Shown here: piece after piece, positions 11,680 to 20,501 of the stretch
Numbering within the stretch: the first letter of the stretch is position 1
Layout of the letters: the number at the start of each line of letters is the position of its first letter
NCBI RefSeq assembly: GCF_000262045.1
Contig: NZ_AJVF01000040.1
Coordinates: forward strand, 219,135 to 283,134
Direction of reading: 5' to 3'
From: Bacillus siamensis KCTC 13613
GTDB taxonomy: Bacteria > Bacillota > Bacilli > Bacillales > Bacillaceae
DNA length: 64,000 nt
The notes under the pieces: model-generated
The model's input: the letters and a program-made list of their open reading frames with translations, nothing else
What the model was told of the DNA's origin: nothing
Database searches by the model: none
Made by a program: the position numbers and the translations under genes

Positions 11680-13217
11680 CATTTAAGATGCGTAATCCGG
11701 TAGATGTCTTTGCGCCGGTCTTTCAGCTGGCGCACGGTTCCGTTTTCACGCTGTCTTCTTAAAATTTCAAGGTCAACGTCCCCGATCACAACCATTTCGA
11801 TATTCGGGTTCGTTTCACCGACGATTCCGTCTCTGGCAAATTCAAAATCAGACGGAGCAAAAATGGCTGACTGTGCGTATTGAATGTCCATATTTTCTGT
11901 TTGCGGCAGGTTCCCGACCGTACCTGAGATGACAGTGTAAATTTGGTTTTCAACCGCTCTCGCCTGAGAGCAGTATCTTACGCGCAAGTAGCCTTGGCGG
12001 TCTTCAGTGCAGAACGGCGTAAAGATAATTTTCGCCCCTTGATCCGCGGCAATTCTCGCAAGCTCCGGAAATTCGATATCGTAGCAGATCTGAATGGCGA
12101 TCTTTCCGCAGTCCGTATCAAATACGCGCACTCTGTCTCCGGCGCTGATGCCCCACCATTTCCGCTCATTCGGCGTAATGTGAAGCTTATATTGTTTTTC
12201 AATCGTGCCGTCACGTCTGAATAAGTAAGCGATGTTATAAATTTTCCCTTCTTCTTCAACGAAATGGGAGCCGCCGATGATGTTGACATTATATTTCACC
12301 GCGAGATCTGTAAAGAGGCTGATATAGTCCTCTGTATATTCGGTAATCCTCTGAATGGCAAGGCTCGGAGAACGCTCCTCGAGGAAGGACATGAGCTGCG
12401 TCGTGAAAATCTCCGGAAATACCGCGAAATCAGATCTTGCATCGGAAGCCACATCCACATAATATTCAACCTGATTGGCAAATTCCTCGAAGGAATAAAT
12501 CTTTTTCATTTCATACTGGATGACGCAAATACGCACCGGAAATGCCGATTTGTAATAGCGCTTCGACTGCGGCAGGTAATCGACATTGTTCCATTCCATT
12601 AATGTCGCATATTTAATGGACGCGGTGTCATCCGGGAGATAATTCGGATTGATCCGCATGAGCGTAAATCCGTTCATCAGCTGGAAGGAAAGCACCGGAT
12701 CATAAATCTGATGGCGCGTCACCTGTTCGACATAGGCTCTCGCCGTCATTTCTTCCGCATATTTATGGTAATTCGGAATCCGCCCGCCGATAATGATGCT
12801 TTTCAGGTTTAATCGTCTCGCCAGGTCTTTTCTCGCTTCATACAGCCGATGTCCGATCTTCATCCGTCTGTACGCCGGATGCACCATCACTTCAATTCCG
12901 TACAGGTTCATTCCGTCCGGATTGTGGTTCGTGATGTAACCGTCGTCTGTAATGTCCTGCCATGTGTGGCGGTCATCGTATTCATCGAAATTGATGATCA
13001 GGCTGGAGCATGATCCGATAATTTCCCCTTCATACTCGGCGCAAAACTGACCTTCCGGAAAATGCGCGAGATGGCTGATTAAATGCTCAGGCTCCCAAGG
13101 CTCCATCCCCGGGAAACAATCCTTTTGCAGCTCAATAATTTTGTTGATATCTTTCTCTTCCATGTTCCGTATGACCATTTTCTTTTCAAAACGGGTCAGA
13201 TCAAGTTTCTCAGACAA
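11679..13217 (-). CDS. yhcX: YhcX, GNAT acyltransferase fused to a nitrilase-family amidohydrolase
   Basis: A 512-residue two-domain protein. Residues 14-200 form a GNAT N-acyltransferase (VMVHPAYRRMKIGHRLYEAR is the acyl-CoA loop). Residues 225-505 form a carbon-nitrogen hydrolase with the Glu-Lys-Cys triad visible in AVFPEIFTTQ, KLHITPNERKWW and QICYDIEFPEL. The reaction is unknown; acyl or amide turnover of an amine is likely from the two activities. The start is TTG with GGGGGAAG upstream. The gene overlaps the end of yhcW by 8 nt, so the two form an operon. Confidence 0.9.
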   Translation of the reverse strand: MSEKLDLTRFEKKMVIRNMEEKDINKIIELQKDCFPGMEPWEPEHLISHLAHFPEGQFCAEYEGEIIGSCSSLIINFDEYDDRHTWQDITDDGYITNHNPDGMNLYGIEVMVHPAYRRMKIGHRLYEARKDLARRLNLKSIIIGGRIPNYHKYAEEMTARAYVEQVTRHQIYDPVLSFQLMNGFTLMRINPNYLPDDTASIKYATLMEWNNVDYLPQSKRYYKSAFPVRICVIQYEMKKIYSFEEFANQVEYYVDVASDARSDFAVFPEIFTTQLMSFLEERSPSLAIQRITEYTEDYISLFTDLAVKYNVNIIGGSHFVEEEGKIYNIAYLFRRDGTIEKQYKLHITPNERKWWGISAGDRVRVFDTDCGKIAIQICYDIEFPELARIAADQGAKIIFTPFCTEDRQGYLRVRYCSQARAVENQIYTVISGTVGNLPQTENMDIQYAQSAIFAPSDFEFARDGIVGETNPNIEMVVIGDVDLEILRRQRENGTVRQLKDRRKDIYRITHLK

Positions 13218-13899
13218 TGCCGCTTCCCCCTGCCGATTCGTTTTGATTGTTCAAGCGCTGTAAAAGTAATTCAAGTTCCATTTCCGCCATCGATTCGAGT
13301 CTGTGATCGTATTCTTCAAACAACAGGGTGCTTGTTACCTTATTCGGTACGATCACACATTTCATGCCGGCGCGTTTGGCTGCGATTGAGCCATTGACGG
13401 AATCCTCAAAGGCAAGACATTCGGAAGGTTCGACGCCTAAATGTTCCGCCGCTTTCAAATAGAGTTCCGGATTCGGCTTCACTTCTTCTACGTCATCCGC
13501 CGTCTGAATCACTTCAAATTCATCAAACAGGCCTAACTCCTTCAGATGGCCCGACACCCATTTGAAATCTGAGCTTGAAGCAAGCCCCACTTTCAATCCT
13601 AATTCTTTCGCCGCGGCTAAATAAGCCTCCACCCCGGGACGCGCCGTTTCCGTTTTCATCCGCTGTTGGAAGCGTGCGCGCCTGATCGCCGTCAGTTCGT
13701 CGTGATCGAGCTTTCTTCCCAGCTGCTCCTCTAAATACGCGAACGGCTTAAATCCCGCGGCCGTTCCGATTACCTTTCCCCAGACAGATAAAGGCAATGT
13801 CGATCCGTGTTCTTCAAACATTTCTTGCAGCACTTCATATTCATGGGTTTCTGTATCTAAAATTAACCCGTCAAAATCAAAGATTAATGCTTTTATCAC
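13210..13899 (-). CDS. yhcW: HAD-family phosphatase YhcW
   Basis: A 229-residue haloacid-dehalogenase-fold phosphatase of the beta-phosphoglucomutase-like subfamily. Motif I is FDFDGLILD with D8 and D10, motif II is the GLASSSD stretch, and motif IV is LAFEDSVNGS. A helical cap lies between residues 15 and 85. The substrate is unknown, probably a small phosphorylated metabolite. The start is GTG with AGGAG 10 nt upstream. It is translationally linked to yhcX by an 8-nt overlap. Confidence 0.9.
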   Translation of the reverse strand: MIKALIFDFDGLILDTETHEYEVLQEMFEEHGSTLPLSVWGKVIGTAAGFKPFAYLEEQLGRKLDHDELTAIRRARFQQRMKTETARPGVEAYLAAAKELGLKVGLASSSDFKWVSGHLKELGLFDEFEVIQTADDVEEVKPNPELYLKAAEHLGVEPSECLAFEDSVNGSIAAKRAGMKCVIVPNKVTSTLLFEEYDHRLESMAEMELELLLQRLNNQNESAGGSGIV

Positions 13900-13988
13900 T
13901 GCTTACAGCTCCTTTAGTTAACGTACTGTGACCTATGTATACACTATACCGTGAATTTCTTCCGCGTTCAAAATGTAACAATCGGACG

Positions 13989-14021
13989 GAAAGAAGAGCC
14001 TGCATGAATGCAAGCTCTCTT
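13989..14021 (-). terminator. Terminator of yhcV
   Basis: Stem AAGAGAGCTTGCAT with ATGCAGGCTCTT and a trailing CTTT on the minus strand, ending just after the yhcV stop. Confidence 0.7.
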
Positions 14022-14027
14022 GATCCG

Positions 14028-14450
14028 TTACTGTGAGTTTTGGCTGGAAATATTAGAAAGAGCTGCTCCCGCAGACTCGTTTGAACGCTGATCGACCGCT
14101 AAGTCTCCAAGCGCAACGATCCCGACCAAATGATTTTGATCAACAATGGGAAGGCGGCGGATTTGGTGTTGGGCCATCAGGTGTGACGCCTCTTCAAGAC
14201 TCATCTCCGGGTTTCCGGATACTACTTTAGAAGACATCACGTGCGAAACAGGTGTTTGGCCGTCGCGGCCTTGAGCCGTTGTTCTCAATGCGATATCACG
14301 GTCTGTCAGCATTCCTTTTAATTCCCCTCCGTCAACGACGGGAATCGCTCCGACATTATGCTGATGCATCAGCGCGGCCGCTTCCTGAATCGTTTGATTG
14401 GGAGAAACGGTAGCCACGTGGGTAGTCATTGATTGTTTGATTGAACTCAT
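14028..14450 (-). CDS. yhcV: YhcV, tandem CBS-domain protein
   Basis: A 140-residue protein made almost wholly of two CBS domains (about 7-60 and 72-127; GAIPVVDGGELKGMLTDRDI and RRLPIVDQNHLVGIVALGDL). Such pairs bind adenine nucleotides and act as energy sensors. The ATG at 14450 follows AAAGGGG and matches the B. subtilis start; the longer frame to 14498 lacks a ribosome site. The partner is unknown. It is monocistronic. Confidence 0.9.
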   Translation of the reverse strand: MSSIKQSMTTHVATVSPNQTIQEAAALMHQHNVGAIPVVDGGELKGMLTDRDIALRTTAQGRDGQTPVSHVMSSKVVSGNPEMSLEEASHLMAQHQIRRLPIVDQNHLVGIVALGDLAVDQRSNESAGAALSNISSQNSQ

Positions 14451-14546
14451 TGTAAAGCACCCCTTTCGCCATTTATTATGCTCGGGGATTTGTCTCATTA
14501 TAAAGGGAGTTAGAGGAAAGAAATTGTGGTATCATGTCAAAGAAGC

Positions 14547-14574
14547 AAAAAAGAGCCTGTAAAAAGGCTCTTTA
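14547..14574 (-). terminator. Terminator of yhcU
   Basis: Stem AAAGAGCC/GGCTCTTT with a T run on the minus strand (plus-strand AAAAAA on the far side), between yhcU and yhcV. Confidence 0.7.
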
Positions 14575-14580
14575 CATCCA

Positions 14581-14976
14581 TCAGATCAGCCTTCTGTGAC
14601 CGCAGGCTTCTGATTCGGCTCCTGTCTCGAAATCATCATAGGTAAACGGAAAATTCATTCCGCAATCATTCAGCAAAGCGCAATTTTTATCAAACAGCGC
14701 ACGCTCTTTGGCATCATATACCGCGTGCGGCTTTGACAGCATGATATGTACCGTTTGCAGACAAGCCATAATTTGAAATGCTTCTTTTAACGTTCCTTGG
14801 TAAAGTTGGTTTTGTAAAGACAATACGCCCCTTTTTTTAAAGCGCTGAATTTCCAGTTCGGAGAAATAAAGAGGAAAGACATTTTGGAACAATTCAGAGG
14901 AAAGCTCTTGTATCGCGCTTTCTTGTCCGTCAGTCGCTGCGTTGACAATTCTCACATCAATCACCTTTCTTGCCAT
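14581..14976 (-). CDS. yhcU: YhcU, DUF5365 protein of unknown function
   Basis: A 131-residue soluble protein whose ATG at 14976 has AAGGA 7 nt upstream. This gives the same length as B. subtilis YhcU; the frame continues to 15009 without a better start. It is mainly helical with several cysteines in the second half (ACLQ, NCALLNDCGM, EACGHRR). No catalytic motif is recognised. It is divergent from yhcT, with about 110 bases between the starts. Confidence 0.82.
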   Translation of the reverse strand: MARKVIDVRIVNAATDGQESAIQELSSELFQNVFPLYFSELEIQRFKKRGVLSLQNQLYQGTLKEAFQIMACLQTVHIMLSKPHAVYDAKERALFDKNCALLNDCGMNFPFTYDDFETGAESEACGHRRLI

Positions 14977-15086
14977 GTGAATATCCTTAATCTTTATCAA
15001 GAATAGCACAGAAAAAAACGCGAAAGCTAAGGTAAGTGTTTCCTATTGAAACAGCCGCTTTCCGCTTGAAAAAGGAGCTTTATGAT

Positions 15087-15995
15087 ATGAAACAAAATGA
15101 CCGCGGGCTGGAACTTCTGATAACGGAAAAGCACGCCGGACAATGGCTGTTTTCAGTCCTGAAATCAGAATTTCAGGCATCTAAACCCGTGATAACCGAA
15201 TGGATGAACCAAGAAAGCATTCAGGTCAATCGCACATCTCCGAAAAACAACATCATCCTGAAAACCGGAGACCGCCTGTTCATTGATCTTCAGGAAAAAA
15301 CGGAGTCATCGGTGATCCCGGAATACGGGGAAGCGGAAATCTTATTTGAGGACAATCATATGCTGATTGCAAATAAGCCGGCGGGAATGCCGACTCATCC
15401 GAATGAAGAGGGTCAGACCGGAACCCTCAGCAATCTGATCGCTTACCATTTTCAAATCAACGGCGAACAAGCGAAAGTCCGCCACGTTCACCGGCTTGAC
15501 CGGGACACGTCAGGTGCGGTCGTTTTTGCCAAACACCGCCTGGCTCATGCCATCCTCGACCGGCAGCTAGAAACCAAAACATTAAAACGCACCTATATCG
15601 CTGCAGCGGAAGGAAAAGTGACGCCGAAAAAAGGCACGGTTGATTCGCCGATCGGCCGCGACAGGTCACATTCCGTCAGACGGCGCGTCTCACCCGGCGG
15701 ACAAGCCGCCGTCACCCATTACAAGGTACAAGGCTATCATTCCGGCGCGCGGCTTTCTCTGATCGAGCTTGAATTGGAAACCGGAAGAACACATCAAATC
15801 AGAGTGCATATGGCAAGCATCGGCCATTCGTTAGCGGGAGATGATCTGTACGGCGGAAGCCGGGCGCTGTTTCACAGACAGGCGCTTCACGCCAAAAAGG
15901 TAAGTGTCATTCATCCGATCTCCGGAGAAGAAATCATTGCCGAAGCGCCGATGCCCGCTGATCTGGCACACTTTACCGACACCTATTTTTCTTAA
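15087..15995 (+). CDS. yhcT: RluA/RluD-family RNA pseudouridine synthase YhcT
   Basis: A 302-residue pseudouridine synthase. An S4-like N-terminal region precedes the catalytic domain, which holds the active-site Asp in VHRLDRDTSGAVVFAK and the C-terminal GRTHQIRVHMASIGHSLAGD motif. It probably modifies a uridine in rRNA or tRNA; the exact site is unknown. The ATG at 15087 has AAGGAG 9 nt upstream; the upstream frame start at 15036 does not. The TAA stop overlaps the stop of the convergent yhcS, so the genes share 4 bases. Confidence 0.92.
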   Translation: MKQNDRGLELLITEKHAGQWLFSVLKSEFQASKPVITEWMNQESIQVNRTSPKNNIILKTGDRLFIDLQEKTESSVIPEYGEAEILFEDNHMLIANKPAGMPTHPNEEGQTGTLSNLIAYHFQINGEQAKVRHVHRLDRDTSGAVVFAKHRLAHAILDRQLETKTLKRTYIAAAEGKVTPKKGTVDSPIGRDRSHSVRRRVSPGGQAAVTHYKVQGYHSGARLSLIELELETGRTHQIRVHMASIGHSLAGDDLYGGSRALFHRQALHAKKVSVIHPISGEEIIAEAPMPADLAHFTDTYFS

Positions 15996-16588
15996 ACCGG
16001 GTAAGCATATATAATATATCGTTTCGGTGCATTTCCGATGTAAGAAAACGGATAGCAAGTGGTCAGGATCAGTTCCTCCCGCTCATGCTGAAGGGTGATG
16101 ACGGACGTATCATCCCGGCTGACGATTTTTGTATGGCTGATTTTATAAGAAAACGCGCCGTAAGACAGCATCACGTTCAGCCTGTCTCCTTTTTTCAGTT
16201 CGCCGGTCCGTCGGAACACCGTGTCCCTGTGGCCGGATAATACGATTTGGCCGTGTTCATCCGGATAATAGCTGTCTTTGTAATGGCCGACGCCTTTTGC
16301 TAAATCGTCTGCGTCAGTCCCTTCTACGATCGGGAGCTCAGCATCGATTTTAGGGATTTCTAAAATACCGCTTGCTTCACCTGTTTTAGGATGAAATTCT
16401 TTTTTGCGCTGCGCCAAAGCGGCTCTATTCGTTTCTTTCTTTGCCAAAACGGGTTCAGCCGCTTTTTTTGCTTCTTCAAGCGATTGGTTTGTCTTCATAT
16501 GTGAATCGACGATCTTCCAGCTTCCGTAGCATGTGACGATGACACCGATGATGATGACAAGAAGCGGAATGTGTTTCAGTTTATTCAT
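15992..16588 (-). CDS. yhcS: Class D sortase YhcS
   Basis: A 198-residue membrane-anchored transpeptidase. An N-terminal membrane segment (8-28) is followed by the sortase barrel with His120 (LSGHRDTVF), Cys178 (LTTCYPF) and Arg190 as the catalytic set. In B. subtilis YhcS anchors YhcR and YfkN through an LPDTS/A signal, and the YhcR encoded just upstream ends with LPDTS. The start overlaps the yhcR stop (ATGA), so enzyme and substrate are co-translated. Confidence 0.95.
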   Translation of the reverse strand: MNKLKHIPLLVIIIGVIVTCYGSWKIVDSHMKTNQSLEEAKKAAEPVLAKKETNRAALAQRKKEFHPKTGEASGILEIPKIDAELPIVEGTDADDLAKGVGHYKDSYYPDEHGQIVLSGHRDTVFRRTGELKKGDRLNVMLSYGAFSYKISHTKIVSRDDTSVITLQHEREELILTTCYPFSYIGNAPKRYIIYAYPV

Positions 16589-18618
16589 GGGGTGCGGTTG
16601 CTCCTTTTCTTTCTGAAAAGCCAGTATACGCCGGCGCCTGTGATCACCAGTCCGGCCAGTGCCGTCTGATAGCTGCCCGCTGAAGTATCAGGCAACGGGC
16701 GGCCTTTTTGTGAGCCGCTTTCAGTCTGTTTTGTGCTTTTTTCCGGATTTGCAGCCGATGACGGACGGGTTTCGGAAGCTGTTTCTTTTATAACGGGACG
16801 CTCTGGCTTTTTGGCTTTATCAGGCTGTTTTGCAGCATCCGGGTTTTTAGCGGGTTTTTCCGCTTGGGGTTTTTCTGTTTTATCGGGTCTGGTGCCGCCC
16901 GGTGTTTCCCCGTTTCCCGGCTGACTGCCGGTGTCATCAGGTGTTTCGGTTGCTGATGCCGTGCGGATGCGGCCGTCGGTTTGATAAGAAATCGGAGCGG
17001 AAAAGCTTTTGACATAGTCTACTGTCGCTTCCAAATCCTCAGGCCCCGTCACCGGATTCTTGCCGAGTTTCCCGATCGGACCGTATTTTGCCCCCGCCGC
17101 CGTCGCCATAAATTGATTGACTGTTACTGTATATCCTTTTTCGGGCTGTATGTCTGTGCCGTCCGCCATCTTCATATCCACCGCTTGTCCGGTTTCCGGG
17201 TTCCATGTATAGGAAAATCCGCTGATGCTGTAATCCGGTCCGTAAACCGGAGAAATTTGCGCGTTGATGATCTCCCGCAAATCCTTTCCTTTGATTTCAA
17301 GCTTCGTCAGCACATTGCCGAACGGCTGAACATTATAAAGGTCTCCCCATGTAATCGGCCCTTTTTTTATGCCGTCCCGGATGCCGCCGCCATTCATAAG
17401 CGCAAAATCGGATTTCATCTTCGTTTTCATACCGTCGGCAATCAGATTTCCAAGCGCCGTGTCGCCGTCATTTGAATAGCCGCCCGTTATATCATGGGCC
17501 GCTTCCCCGACCGTTTCGCTGATAATCGGTTTCACTTTCTCTTCATATTTGCTTAATATACCTGCTGCATTCGGGTCCGGCTTGATTTTACTTTGGTCGA
17601 TATATTGGATTTCCGCTGATTTTTTCACGATATCCTTCGACTCTTTATCAAGTTCAAGATCGGCGATTCCGATTGCTTTTCCGTATTCAAATGCCTGCAC
17701 GATCAGCTTGCCGTTGACTTCTCCGTTTACGACTTTATGATTGTGCGCGGCGAAAATCACGTCAATCTCTGAGTCTGTCCCGCCGGCAAGCTTTGCGGCT
17801 TCTCCCGTGATCGCACTGCCGTTTTGTTCAGCAGACATATGGGCGAGCACGGCGATAGCTTTAATTCCTTTTTTCTTCAGGTCAGCGGCGGCGTCATTGA
17901 CGGCTTTTACCTCATCCGTAAACGTGATGTTTTTAATTCCGTCCGGAATGACCATTCCTGCTGCCGATCTGGTTACAACTCCTATAAATGCAACCGGAAT
18001 TCCGGAAACGTATTTGATTTCATACGGCGGAAGAAAGGACTCACCTGATTTCAGTTTACAGTTGGCGCAGACGAGCGGGAAATTTTGGCCGTCATAACCG
18101 CTTGTCCCCTTCCCGTCCGGATGATCTCCTCCATTGATGATCCGTTTAAGCTCATTTGTTCCTTCATCGAATTCATGATTGCCGACAGTCCCGGCGTCAA
18201 ACCCGATGTCTTCCATCAGTTCTACTGTCGGTTCATCTTGAAAAAGGGCTGACACGGGAGAACTGCCCCCGATCATATCGCCCGCATGCACCACGAAGGC
18301 GTGTTCTTTTTCGGCTTTTGCTTTTTTAATGTACGCCGCAGCGTAGTCCATTCGGCCGAACGTGCCATCCGGTTTACCATCTCCGTTAAGATCAAGCTCA
18401 TATTGCTGATCAATTTTTCCGTGCAGATCATTCATACTGATGATTCTGAGCGGGACACGGCCGGTGACTTCAGTCTGCTGTTCTTGATACGCCTTATCCG
18501 TTCTACTCTCATTCAGCGGTCCGGCTTGTCCGATTGCTGCCGCATCTTTCAGGCCGGAGACCATAAAACAAACCATCAGCACACAGCACGAAAGACGCAT
18601 CCCCCTTTTTTTCTTCAT
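16585..18618 (-). CDS. yhcR: YhcR, cell-wall-anchored 5'-nucleotidase (short form)
   Basis: A 677-residue secreted protein. A signal peptide (1-29) is followed by a calcineurin-type metallophosphoesterase domain (about 53-330; MNDLHGKI, VHAGDMIGG, GNHEFDEG), a 5'-nucleotidase C-terminal domain (about 365-530; MNGGGIRDGIK), a low-complexity Pro/Lys/Glu linker (540-635), and a sorting signal LPDTS at 642-646 with hydrophobic segment and RKKR tail. B. subtilis YhcR is about 1200 residues with an extra N-terminal nuclease part; that part is absent here and no remnant lies upstream. It probably releases nucleosides from extracellular nucleotides. Confidence 0.92.
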   Translation of the reverse strand: MKKKRGMRLSCCVLMVCFMVSGLKDAAAIGQAGPLNESRTDKAYQEQQTEVTGRVPLRIISMNDLHGKIDQQYELDLNGDGKPDGTFGRMDYAAAYIKKAKAEKEHAFVVHAGDMIGGSSPVSALFQDEPTVELMEDIGFDAGTVGNHEFDEGTNELKRIINGGDHPDGKGTSGYDGQNFPLVCANCKLKSGESFLPPYEIKYVSGIPVAFIGVVTRSAAGMVIPDGIKNITFTDEVKAVNDAAADLKKKGIKAIAVLAHMSAEQNGSAITGEAAKLAGGTDSEIDVIFAAHNHKVVNGEVNGKLIVQAFEYGKAIGIADLELDKESKDIVKKSAEIQYIDQSKIKPDPNAAGILSKYEEKVKPIISETVGEAAHDITGGYSNDGDTALGNLIADGMKTKMKSDFALMNGGGIRDGIKKGPITWGDLYNVQPFGNVLTKLEIKGKDLREIINAQISPVYGPDYSISGFSYTWNPETGQAVDMKMADGTDIQPEKGYTVTVNQFMATAAGAKYGPIGKLGKNPVTGPEDLEATVDYVKSFSAPISYQTDGRIRTASATETPDDTGSQPGNGETPGGTRPDKTEKPQAEKPAKNPDAAKQPDKAKKPERPVIKETASETRPSSAANPEKSTKQTESGSQKGRPLPDTSAGSYQTALAGLVITGAGVYWLFRKKRSNRTP

Positions 18619-18748
18619 TCATTTCCCCCCTTGTCTTCTAAGAAATACGTTAGCTTATTTTCTTAAAAATCACACCACTTTTTTGTAAAGATTGTCTTCA
18701 CTGGCGCAAAATAGTAAATAGTCCCCATGTAACGAAATCGGTCTGCAT

Positions 18749-18778
18749 GTATAAGGGATCAGCTTTTTTCACATCTTA
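18749..18778 (+). promoter_or_regulatory. Probable sigma-G (forespore) promoter of yhcQ
   Basis: -35 GTATA (18749-18753), 18-bp spacer and -10 CATCTTA (18772-18778) fit the sigma-G consensus (GHATR-N18-CATnHTA) without mismatch. The site lies about 35 bases before the yhcQ start. Confidence 0.6.
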
Positions 18779-18811
18779 ATGATGATTTGACATGAAGGAG
18801 GAAAACAATCA

Positions 18812-19474
18812 GTGGAACAGCAGCAGAATCAGCAGCAGCCGCCAGTAAATCAGGGGATGCCGGGTTCACCGCAAGTGAATCACGGAGGACATGAGCTTTT
18901 CGATATGCATGAAGTCCTGGCCGGAACAGTCGGCGTCCTGGATCAATTTATGATGCTCAGACAATTTATACAGGATCAGCAGCTGGCGGATATTCTTGAC
19001 CGCCAGTACCAATTCATTCTCGGACTTTATAATCTGACGGCAGAATGCTTTAAGACCGGCCAAAAGCCTTCTCAGGAAACTTCGACATATATGATGAAGG
19101 AACAGAACCAAGCCGTGTACGGCATAAAACCGACACAGCCGAAAAAACCGAATCAATCATTAAATGATGTCAAAGATCTCGGGATAAGCGGCCATATGCT
19201 CGGCCTGATTAAAGCTCAAGCTTCTCTTTTGACGATGAGCTCGCTTGAAATGACCAATCCCGTGACAAGAAGAGTGCTCTCCGCTCAAATTCAGCAATAT
19301 GTTGAAATGGCATTTGAAATCTTCTTGTACCAAAACAAACACGGCTATTATCAGGTTCCTCAGCTTAATGCACAAGATATGCAGACGATGCTGAATTCAT
19401 TTGCCCCGGCTCAGGAACAGCCGCAAATGCCTCCGATTAAAGGACAAATGGGACAGCAGCAAAACCTGCATTGA
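18812..19474 (+). CDS. yhcQ: YhcQ, CotF-like spore protein
   Basis: A 220-residue protein with a Gln/Pro-rich N-terminus (first 30 residues), then a CotF-like coat domain in two helical halves (DMHEVLAGTVGVLDQFMMLR and ISGHMLGLIKAQASLLT), and a Gln/Met-rich tail. CotF-like proteins belong to spore coat or forespore layers. The start is GTG with GAAGGAGG about 10 nt upstream. The next base after its stop begins the stop codon of the convergent gene, so there is no spacer. Confidence 0.88.
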   Translation: MEQQQNQQQPPVNQGMPGSPQVNHGGHELFDMHEVLAGTVGVLDQFMMLRQFIQDQQLADILDRQYQFILGLYNLTAECFKTGQKPSQETSTYMMKEQNQAVYGIKPTQPKKPNQSLNDVKDLGISGHMLGLIKAQASLLTMSSLEMTNPVTRRVLSAQIQQYVEMAFEIFLYQNKHGYYQVPQLNAQDMQTMLNSFAPAQEQPQMPPIKGQMGQQQNLH

Positions 19475-20377
19475 TTAAGAAACGGCGTTGGATACCCGAC
19501 TCTCCAATGCCGTTTTCTTTTTTTCATATGTTTTTGTGAAATCACGTTCAAACTGTCTCAGGGTTTCTTTGGTGGCCGCTTCAAAGCCTTTTTCAAAATC
19601 CTGTGTTTCGGCGGTTTTGTTGATAATGGTTAAGATAATGCCTTCTCCGAATGTATCGGTTAAATCCTTTATCATATAGAAGCTTTGCAAATATACATCC
19701 GTCTCATACTCCATCCGCGATTTCTGCCATTTTCGGTCGGTCGTTAATTGATCAAACGGCACGACGGAAAATGCAATCGGATCAATGACTACATCATAAT
19801 GCGCAACCCATTCGCTCAGCCCCTCATGAAACCAAAGCGGAAATTCAGACGTAGACGTCCCCATTTGCCGCGTTTTTTGATGAAACGCATAGTGCGTATA
19901 TTCATGTATAATCAATTGTTTATACATAAAAACGGCCAGCTCATCTTTTTTCAGAAGCTGTTTTTTCTCTTCAGGCAAAAGCCCCATCATCTGCTCCTGC
20001 TCTGAATAAAAACCGACTACGTTTTTCAAGCCGGAATATTGCTCAATTTCAGCTTCATCCGCAAAGAAAATAAGTTCAAGAGGCGCTGTTCCTTTATAGC
20101 CGACAATGATTTGATTGATACGCTTTGCGTAGTCTAACGTAAGCTTGGTCAGATCCAAGAGCGGTTTTTCATCCGCCGTATAGTAAATCGCTGTATGTTT
20201 GTAAATTTCTTTATTCATGTGTTCAGTCACTTGTTCCTTCGTCGGAACAGAGCGGCTGTTTTGGCCTGACAGGACGTACATCAAACTGACTGAAACGGCT
20301 GAACTGACAGCCAATATGACAAGGACTCCGCACAGGATCAGAGTGAATGCCGCCCGTTTCCCCATGCCGTCACGCAA
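19475..20377 (-). CDS. Membrane-anchored gluzincin-like peptidase (MA-like family)
   Basis: A 300-residue protein with an N-terminal membrane anchor (about 9-35) and an extracellular domain of the peptidase-MA-like type. The zinc motif HEYTH (158-162) is followed by WFHEGLSEWVAHYD, which supplies the third ligand glutamate. The start is TTG with GGGAGGGAG upstream; ATG five codons later is possible. It lies where yhcO/yhcP are found in B. subtilis, but I cannot tell which of the two it matches. The substrate is unknown. Confidence 0.75.
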   Translation of the reverse strand: MRDGMGKRAAFTLILCGVLVILAVSSAVSVSLMYVLSGQNSRSVPTKEQVTEHMNKEIYKHTAIYYTADEKPLLDLTKLTLDYAKRINQIIVGYKGTAPLELIFFADEAEIEQYSGLKNVVGFYSEQEQMMGLLPEEKKQLLKKDELAVFMYKQLIIHEYTHYAFHQKTRQMGTSTSEFPLWFHEGLSEWVAHYDVVIDPIAFSVVPFDQLTTDRKWQKSRMEYETDVYLQSFYMIKDLTDTFGEGIILTIINKTAETQDFEKGFEAATKETLRQFERDFTKTYEKKKTALESRVSNAVS

Positions 20378-20460
20378 ACAAGCTCCCTCCCCGATCCTTC
20401 AATTTTTCATCTCATTCTTTACTTTATGCGCCGGAAGGTTTGGCCGTGACGGCAGATAAA

Positions 20461-20489
20461 ATAAAAAAGCCGCAGCAAATGCGGCTTTT
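20461..20489 (-). terminator. Terminator of yhcN
   Basis: Stem AAGCCGCA/TGCGGCTT with loop and T residues; an A-run/T-run pair allows use in both directions. Confidence 0.7.
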
Positions 20490-20501
20490 CCATTCATTCA
20501 T

